Assembly: GCA_030640215.1 (NCBI GenBank)
Contig: DAOWJU010000142.1
Span: 1-11,236, forward strand
Direction of reading: 5' to 3'
DNA: 11,236 nucleotides
Source: Desulfuromonadales bacterium
GTDB taxonomy: Bacteria > Desulfobacterota > Desulfuromonadia > Desulfuromonadales > BM103
Positions 6,008 to 11,236 of this stretch are shown here, piece by piece. The notes beneath the pieces are model-generated. The model saw nothing but the letters and a program-made list of their open reading frames with translations, searched no databases and had not been told where the DNA came from. Position 1 is the stretch's first letter; each line of letters starts with the position of its first letter. Both the position numbers and the translations under genes were made by a program.

Positions 6008-8515
6008 CTAATTTTGGCCACCATCGGGGAGGTGAATACTGAACTCTGTCCCTTCTCCCTCCTGGCTCTGCACTTCGATGCGTCCACCATGACTGGTGAT
6101 AATAGTATGGGTGATAGAGAGGCCCAGACCGGTGCCCTCCCCTTTGGTGGTATAAAATGGCTCGAAAATCAGGGCGAGGCGATCAGCTGGAATCCCCTGG
6201 CCCGTGTCACGAATCGTAATTAACGCACCATCAACTGTATTCTGCGCAGAAATCCACAATTCACCGCCACCTGGCATGGCCGCCAAAGCATTATTCAGCA
6301 AGTTCAGAATCGCCTGTTTCAAGCGATCACTGTCCATGCGGGAATGGTGTAACACCTCTGGGATCTCTTCATGGAGACAGACCTGCTGCTTCTGAAATTG
6401 TTTATTCACCAGAAAGAGCGTATCACGCAGCACAACGGCAAGGTCACCTGGCACCAGGCGGTTGTCAGGCAAAGAAGCGAAGTTCAGAAGTTCGTTGACC
6501 AACCCCTCCAACCGCTCAATCTCATGCAATGCACGCTGAATTAGCCTCTGATCGTCCGGATTAGCGAGCATGCGGTCGTGCAGTTCATCGAGCAACAAAC
6601 TGATGCCAGTCAACGGATTACGTACTTCGTGAGCAATGCCAGCTGAGAGACGTCCCAGCGAAGCAAGACGCTCAAGGCGTGCCACCTGCTGACGGAAATT
6701 GACACGTTCGGTTAAGTCTTCGATGGTAAGGATATGACCATCTTCACTCCCGGAAGAAAGCGGATGAATAGCCAATCGATAGGTTAGTGAACGACCATTT
6801 CTTTCCAGAGAGGCATACCCACTCCAACGTTCAGCCTGTATGCTTTGTGAAATCGATTCATGCAGTTCAGGGACGTTATGGAGGACTTCCTTGAGTGGCA
6901 AATGATCAACTGTTTCTTCCATAATTTGCAAAATAACGCGGGCCACGCCATTCAATGAAGTGACGTGCTGATGACTATCAAGAGTCAAAATCCCGACCTC
7001 AACATTTTCAACAATTGTCTGTTTGAAATCCCTTTCCTGCTTGATCTCTTTACGAGAATGACGCAGGACAGTCAATGTCTTCAACAATCTCTCACGGCGT
7101 TCATTGAGCTGTCTAGCCATGGTATTGAAAGCAGTTGCCAATTCAGCAATCTCTATCGGACTGACAATATCCACCTGCGTCCCCAGTTTGCCACGCGCCA
7201 TCTCCTTGGTTCCGGCAATCAAAGTAGACAATGGGTTGGTGATGTTATGCGAAAGACGATAGGCAACATACACAACCAGCAGGGTCGTCAAACCAATCAA
7301 CACCATGGCTCCAGTCAGGAAGGCATGATAAAGCAGGCGTATGTTCGCTGAAGCCGATTCCGCCATTTTGTGGAACTGTTTCACTTCGGCACCGATTGTT
7401 ATGCCGCCAAAGACACCTGTTTCAGCATAAGGCCCTGAATCGTAGAAGATCGGTGCAAAAGCCATAATCTTCCGCGAGCCACCGACGTTGGTGACATCCA
7501 GAACTCCAGAACGCCCACCGAGTACGGACTGATGAACTTCTGGATAATTAGGGTGAATAAAGGCAGCTTCGCGTAAATTGTAGGGAATGGCACCACTGGC
7601 AATCGCTTCCTGACTGGAATCCTTGGTGTAAGGTGGCACCAGGTGGCCATCCTTATCCTGCCCCCTTATATCCCAGAATTTAGGATGGGTAACAATCCAG
7701 CCCTCATTATCGAACATAAAGGCATAGTTGCCGCTCTGGTAAGAAGGGAAGATGACGAATCTTTCTTCCGTGGGTGAAATATGTTGAGTGAACTCCATCA
7801 GGTGGCGATGGTCAAGAGACAACACAACGACACCCTTTAGCTGGCCGTCAGGTGTAAAAACCGGTTGCGCAAAGCGCACAACCCCTTCATAGTCAGCCCC
7901 CTCAATAGCCCCTTCTGGAGTCGCCGCACCACCAAGCTGTGCATCTTTACCGACATGCCAGCCAGTGACATGTGAAACATAAATCTGATCTTCCTGGAGT
8001 TCTCGCGCAGCGTTGAAATAGATCTCTGACAGATAGGTCGTGTTGGCAGGGTTGGACACATCGCGCAATTCTTCGTTCAGGACACCATCAGCAATCCGCA
8101 GACGCTCCATGCCGCTCGCGTCGATGTAGGTGATCTCTTTATAGAGTCTTATTGATGGTCGTAATTCCCGCGGCCACTGGTTGGTTCCTGTGCGAACCCA
8201 GATCGGTCGACGATGCTTTTGATTGAACCAGAGGTACTCATCCGGCTCAACCGGCAAGCGTGCCAGCACAGCCAGATCGCTTTCGATCCTGCGCAAAAAT
8301 GTACGCACCTCATCGGCGACCATGACCGCTCGCAGCTCAAGTGTTTCTGCGGCCTGTTCATCAAGAGCCCTGATGGCACTGGCACGTAACAGCTGCTCAA
8401 CAGTATCAAGACTCTGACCGGCAAAAACTGCCAATAGAATCAAAGGCAGCAAGGTCAAACCACAGAAGACGTAGAGAACTTTCTTATGAAATGAGAAACG
8501 AGGCATGTGTGGCAC
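6008..8515 (-). CDS. Membrane histidine kinase with Cache, HAMP and PAS domains
   Basis: An 835-residue inner-membrane sensor kinase. A short basic N-terminus leads into TM1 (about 12-32). A large extracytoplasmic region (about 35-392) looks like a double Cache sensor for a small ligand. TM2 (about 396-420) is followed by HAMP (about 421-475, from RLSHNITNPLSTLI), a coiled coil with a PAS-like domain (about 495-605), HisKA with H629 in AGIAHEVRNP, and an HATPase domain. The HATPase carries N742 in NLLNNALAA, DTGQG (770-774) and GTGLG (794-798). Its phosphotransfer partner is probably the NtrC-type regulator encoded next. The start is uncertain: the GTG at 8515 gives this length, an ATG at 8506 removes three residues, and neither has a good Shine-Dalgarno sequence. 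The gene begins 59 bases after the polyprenyl synthase stop, so the two may share a transcript. The ligand is unknown. Confidence 0.94.
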   Translation of the reverse strand: MPHMPRFSFHKKVLYVFCGLTLLPLILLAVFAGQSLDTVEQLLRASAIRALDEQAAETLELRAVMVADEVRTFLRRIESDLAVLARLPVEPDEYLWFNQKHRRPIWVRTGTNQWPRELRPSIRLYKEITYIDASGMERLRIADGVLNEELRDVSNPANTTYLSEIYFNAARELQEDQIYVSHVTGWHVGKDAQLGGAATPEGAIEGADYEGVVRFAQPVFTPDGQLKGVVVLSLDHRHLMEFTQHISPTEERFVIFPSYQSGNYAFMFDNEGWIVTHPKFWDIRGQDKDGHLVPPYTKDSSQEAIASGAIPYNLREAAFIHPNYPEVHQSVLGGRSGVLDVTNVGGSRKIMAFAPIFYDSGPYAETGVFGGITIGAEVKQFHKMAESASANIRLLYHAFLTGAMVLIGLTTLLVVYVAYRLSHNITNPLSTLIAGTKEMARGKLGTQVDIVSPIEIAELATAFNTMARQLNERRERLLKTLTVLRHSRKEIKQERDFKQTIVENVEVGILTLDSHQHVTSLNGVARVILQIMEETVDHLPLKEVLHNVPELHESISQSIQAERWSGYASLERNGRSLTYRLAIHPLSSGSEDGHILTIEDLTERVNFRQQVARLERLASLGRLSAGIAHEVRNPLTGISLLLDELHDRMLANPDDQRLIQRALHEIERLEGLVNELLNFASLPDNRLVPGDLAVVLRDTLFLVNKQFQKQQVCLHEEIPEVLHHSRMDSDRLKQAILNLLNNALAAMPGGGELWISAQNTVDGALITIRDTGQGIPADRLALIFEPFYTTKGEGTGLGLSITHTIITSHGGRIEVQSQEGEGTEFSIHLPDGGQN

Positions 8516-8574
8516 TATAACAGGAGGGGGCCGGGTCAGGTAGCCGGTTCATTAACCAGATGCCGAAAAGATTG

Positions 8575-9543
8575 CTAATAACTGCGACTGACGACGTAGT
8601 CCGCAAGCCTGTTCATAGCTTCTTTGGCCGGGCACTCGTCAAATATGGCAAGGTGATTTTGGGCTGATTCAACCAGAATCTTTGCCTGCTCACGGGTATA
8701 GCCAATGCCGTCGCAGGAGTGAATCAGTTCGACAACATATTGCAAGTCTTTACTGGGCAGAACTTCCTGCTCAATAATCGTGGTAACCTTCTCGCGTTCT
8801 TCAGGAGTGCAATGCTTCAATGTATGAATCAGGGGAAGGGTAACCTTGCCTTCCAGGAGATCATGGCCACACTCTTTGCCAAATTCACTCTGGTCAGCGA
8901 CATAATCAAGGGCATCATCCATGAACTGAAAGGCAATACCAAGATCCATACCATAAGCCGCCAGAGCCTCTTCTTCCTCTGTAGAGCAGCCACCCAGAAG
9001 TGCTCCACAACGACTCGCAGCCGAAAGCAACACCGCTGTCTTGTTCTGGACAACTTCGATGTAATGTTCTTCCAGAAGTTCAACGTCACTCGTGCTGATC
9101 AACTGCAACACCTCTCCCTCTGCCATCTGAGTGGTAGCATCAGCGAGACTTTTAAGAATATTCAGGTTGCCAGAACGCACCATGATGGAGAACGACTTGG
9201 CAAAGAGAAAATCACCAACCAGCACGCTGGCTTCATTGCCCCATACGGCATTCGCGGAATCCTGGCCTCGTCGCAGCACGGCACTATCGACCACGTCATC
9301 GTGCAATAGAGTCGCAGTATGGATGAATTCAACGACGCTGGCTAACCCGATATGGGCGTCACCCTGATAGCCAGCAAGCCGGGTACTAAGCAACAGAATC
9401 ATCGGACGTACGCGCTTGCCGCCACTCGCCAGCACATATTCGCCGACCTTACGGATCAGCGGTACACGCGAGGACAAATCCTCACGAAACTGTGCTTCGA
9501 CGCGACGAATGTCGTCATTTAAAAGATTAAGTACAAAGTCCAT
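8575..9543 (-). CDS. ispB: Long-chain polyprenyl diphosphate synthase (octaprenyl type)
   Basis: A trans-prenyltransferase that adds isopentenyl diphosphate units to an allylic primer, giving the long side chain of respiratory quinones; in this kind of organism probably menaquinone. The 322-residue length is typical. GGKRVRP (41-47) is the diphosphate-binding segment. The first Asp-rich motif is DDVVD (82-86), followed by RRG (91-93), and the second is DDALD (209-213). Small residues before the first motif (HTATLLHDD) fit enzymes that make long rather than C15/C20 chains. The exact chain length, and so the ispB name, is inferred. The ATG at 9543 is the natural family start, but the ribosome binding site is poor (GGCGGA about 12 bases upstream). 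The leader has a likely promoter and a perfect 13-bp hairpin. The gene sits between two histidine kinase genes. Confidence 0.94.
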   Translation of the reverse strand: MDFVLNLLNDDIRRVEAQFREDLSSRVPLIRKVGEYVLASGGKRVRPMILLLSTRLAGYQGDAHIGLASVVEFIHTATLLHDDVVDSAVLRRGQDSANAVWGNEASVLVGDFLFAKSFSIMVRSGNLNILKSLADATTQMAEGEVLQLISTSDVELLEEHYIEVVQNKTAVLLSAASRCGALLGGCSTEEEEALAAYGMDLGIAFQFMDDALDYVADQSEFGKECGHDLLEGKVTLPLIHTLKHCTPEEREKVTTIIEQEVLPSKDLQYVVELIHSCDGIGYTREQAKILVESAQNHLAIFDECPAKEAMNRLADYVVSRSY

Positions 9544-9567
9544 AATTATGGGAAGTCCGCCAGGATC

Positions 9568-9600
9568 CTGTCCGAGAATAGGAGCCTTATTCTCGGACAG
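9568..9600 (-). repeat. Perfect 13-bp inverted repeat in the ispB leader
   Basis: CTGTCCGAGAATA (9568-9580) and TATTCTCGGACAG (9588-9600) are exact reverse complements around a 7-base loop. In the - strand transcript the hairpin would end 24 bases before the ispB ATG. No U tract follows, so it is not an intrinsic terminator. A 10-bp palindrome, CAGGATCCTG (9561-9570), overlaps one arm. On the - strand the CTCC in the loop is complementary to GGAG just upstream of the hairpin (within 9602-9607), allowing a small pseudoknot. It could be an mRNA regulatory or stability element, or a dispersed REP-like palindrome. Confidence 0.75.
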
Positions 9601-9622
9601 ACTCCTAAGAAAATTATCGCTT

Positions 9623-9652
9623 ATCCTAATGAATCCTCACGAAGCATGTCAA
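9623..9652 (-). promoter_or_regulatory. Likely sigma-70 promoter of ispB
   Basis: On the - strand a perfect -35 TTGACA (9652-9647) is followed after 18 bases by TAGGAT (9628-9623), which matches the -10 consensus at four of six positions. Transcription would begin around 9616, giving a leader of roughly 70 bases that carries the 13-bp hairpin. This gives ispB, and perhaps the kinase after it, a promoter separate from the upstream kinase. Confidence 0.5.
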
Positions 9653-9685
9653 AGCTTTTTTCCTTAAATCGTAACCGGATGCAAA

Positions 9686-11182
9686 CTAATCCGACAGGGG
9701 CAACGTAACCGAGAGGCGCGCGCCTCCCAAAGGGGCCTGATGGACATAAATCTCTCCGCCCTGCGCTTCGACCAGTTTACGACAGAGCGGCAGTCCAAGA
9801 CCGGTCCCCTCACCGGGAGCCTTGGTCGAAAAGAAGGGCTGGAAAACTTTCTCACGATCCGTTTTCGGAATCCCCGGGCCGCTGTCATCGACATAGATGT
9901 GAGCGTGACCAGACTCTGCCAGCAAAGAGACCGCGAGCTGTCCAACGCCCTGAAGAGCCTGGGCAGCGTTCAACAGGATATTGATCATGACCTGGCGCAG
10001 TTGGTCGGCGTCACCAGTCACGCATAGATCATCGGTTGCGACATCTATCGTCAGGTTAAGATCCTTGAAAAGCATCTGCGGATGTAGAGAAGCCACCGTC
10101 TCCTTAACCAGTAGGTTGAGCTCGACCCGGTCGTGATGCGCTTCAGGAGAGCGGGCAAAACCAAGCAGACCGCCGGTGATGCGCTTACAACGCCGACATT
10201 CTTCGATAATAGCGGCGACATCTTCACGCAATGGGTCACCCTCTGGCAAATCCTCCATGAGCAGCTCAGCGTTACCGAGGATGATCCCGACCGGGTTGTC
10301 GATCTCGTGCGAAACACCGGCAGCCAATTGACCAATGGCAGCCAGGCGTTCGCTGCGCAATAGTTGCTCCTGCATTGACTGCATATGTTCGTTAGCCGTA
10401 ATCAGAGCTTCATTCTTGCGGGTCAGCTCGGCACGACTGGCAGACAGACTCTCGGCCATGTCGTTGAAGGCTTGAGCCAAGGTGCCAAGTTCATCACGAC
10501 TCTCGGCAACAATTCGCGTCTCCAGTTCTCCGCGAGCCAGAGACCGGGCGCCATCTGTCAAGCTGGCAATCGGTTGGGTGATCCGTCGAGCAATCAGACT
10601 GACCATGACCAAACAACCAAAGAGCGCTGCAATGGCGATCATGACAAAATGTCTGCGCGACTCCTGCATGCGGGCATCAATAGAATCGTAGGAGATCAGG
10701 TAGCGGACTGAAACCACTTGTTGACCGGTCGGGCCGAAAGCTGGCTCGATCAAGTCCAGCAGGCGACCACCGCCGGGCAATTTATGGGTGACCATGGTTG
10801 TGCGCTCAGCCGCCAGCCGGGCAGAGAGATTTTCACTATCAAAAGTTTGCAGATTCAGGCCGGGGAAATCCTCAAAGACACTTGACAGATAGAGCCGACG
10901 ACCGGTTGCCGAGACCAGGGAGAACTGCACCAGATCACGGTTCAGGCCGAGAAATTCATGCATATCGGCAATATCAGCGGGTTCGTCAGGCGGGAAAGAG
11001 CCGCGAAAACGCTTCAGCAGTTCAGGCGTTGCCAGTCGCGCGAAAGAAAGGCTCTGGTTGAAGAGGTAATCCTCCCACGCCTGCGCCTGGTTGCGCTCCA
11101 GCACCATAAAGGTAACGACCAGCAGCAAGGCAACAATACCGCCCGTATAAAATAGTAATTTTTTACCCAAACTGGTCCGCAC
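9686..11182 (-). CDS. Membrane histidine kinase with HAMP domain
   Basis: A sensor histidine kinase of 498 residues with the start chosen here. TM1 is at about 8-28, an extracytoplasmic sensor region (about 29-176) shows no domain I recognise, and TM2 is at about 178-198. HAMP (about 199-250) contains RRITQPIASLTDGA and ESRDELGTLAQAFNDM. A short coiled coil leads to HisKA with H292 in SHEIDNP and an HATPase domain with N405, DDSGPGIP and GEGTGLGL. The GTG at 11182 is preferred because AGGAG (11193-11189) lies six bases upstream and the protein then begins directly before TM1. The frame stays open to a TTG at 11230, which would add 16 residues with no visible ribosome binding site. No response regulator is adjacent; the nearest are the NtrC-type and PilZ regulators beyond ispB and the second kinase. 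Partner and signal are unknown. Confidence 0.92.
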   Translation of the reverse strand: MRTSLGKKLLFYTGGIVALLLVVTFMVLERNQAQAWEDYLFNQSLSFARLATPELLKRFRGSFPPDEPADIADMHEFLGLNRDLVQFSLVSATGRRLYLSSVFEDFPGLNLQTFDSENLSARLAAERTTMVTHKLPGGGRLLDLIEPAFGPTGQQVVSVRYLISYDSIDARMQESRRHFVMIAIAALFGCLVMVSLIARRITQPIASLTDGARSLARGELETRIVAESRDELGTLAQAFNDMAESLSASRAELTRKNEALITANEHMQSMQEQLLRSERLAAIGQLAAGVSHEIDNPVGIILGNAELLMEDLPEGDPLREDVAAIIEECRRCKRITGGLLGFARSPEAHHDRVELNLLVKETVASLHPQMLFKDLNLTIDVATDDLCVTGDADQLRQVMINILLNAAQALQGVGQLAVSLLAESGHAHIYVDDSGPGIPKTDREKVFQPFFSTKAPGEGTGLGLPLCRKLVEAQGGEIYVHQAPLGGARLSVTLPLSD

Positions 11183-11215
11183 AAAAGACTCCTGAAAGAA
11201 ACTTACAATGTAACA

Positions 11216-11221
11216 ATCATA
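11216..11221 (-). promoter_or_regulatory. Possible -10 element of the upstream histidine kinase
   Basis: TATGAT on the - strand matches the sigma-70 -10 consensus at five of six positions and lies 33 bases before the preferred GTG start. The corresponding -35 would fall just outside the window. If this is the promoter, transcription starts at about 11209, inside the 16-codon extension from the TTG, which supports the GTG start. Confidence 0.3.
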
Positions 11222-11236
11222 CTTTACCAAGACAAA

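Noticed and set aside
8510..8516. TGGCAC-like sequence as a sigma-54 -24 element
   Set aside because: No TTGC-type -12 element occurs at the required spacing, and it points into the + strand where no gene begins.
8719..9309. 196-codon open frame on the + strand opposite ispB
   Set aside because: It lies entirely antisense to a gene with intact catalytic motifs and its translation shows no recognisable domain.
9568..9600. 13-bp inverted repeat as a terminator of the upstream kinase gene
   Set aside because: No U tract follows on the - strand, and a likely ispB promoter lies upstream of it, which would place it in the ispB leader.
11183..11230. TTG start giving a 514-residue upstream histidine kinase
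   Set aside because: No ribosome binding site is visible before the TTG, a good AGGAG lies six bases before the GTG at 11182, and a likely -10 element falls inside the extension.

Overview
The window reads as a chromosomal stretch of a Deltaproteobacterium, most likely of the Desulfuromonadales (Geobacter / Desulfuromonas / Pelobacter relatives). This is inferred from the density of sigma-54 type two-component regulators, a receiver-PilZ response regulator, a GEMM-I (c-di-GMP-I) riboswitch, a hydrogenase maturation HypF and roughly balanced base composition. It is not proven by any marker gene.

Layout: a single + strand gene, an ATP-type 6-phosphofructokinase (3-965), faces six genes that all lie on the - strand. 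In their own transcription order these are: a membrane histidine kinase (11182-9686); a long-chain polyprenyl diphosphate synthase (9543-8575) with its own likely promoter and a hairpin-rich leader; a second, larger Cache/HAMP/PAS histidine kinase (8515-6008); an NtrC-family sigma-54 activator (5858-4470) with an altered GAFTGA loop; a receiver-PilZ response regulator (4190-3444); and hypF (3215-954). The last 12 bases of hypF overlap the end of the phosphofructokinase gene tail to tail.

The most informative element is non-coding. Between the NtrC-type gene and the receiver-PilZ gene, on the - strand, lies a clear c-di-GMP-I riboswitch aptamer (about 4268-4366). A 12-bp intrinsic terminator with a U6 tract (4217-4251) follows it, then a GGAGG ribosome binding site. 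A c-di-GMP sensing RNA therefore probably controls a protein that itself carries a c-di-GMP-type (PilZ) domain. A conserved aptamer segment can pair with the terminator's 5' arm, which suggests that ligand binding favours termination (an OFF switch).

Working model: the large kinase (6008-8515) senses a periplasmic signal and phosphorylates the adjacent NtrC-type regulator. The PilZ response regulator next to them links phosphorylation and c-di-GMP signalling. The first kinase has no regulator directly beside it and may feed the same circuit. The polyprenyl synthase (quinone side chain), phosphofructokinase and hypF are housekeeping or metabolic neighbours. I found no mobile elements, CRISPR arrays, tRNA or rRNA genes or defence genes. 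The longer gene-free stretches (3216-3443, 4191-4469, 5859-6007, 9544-9685) are described below.
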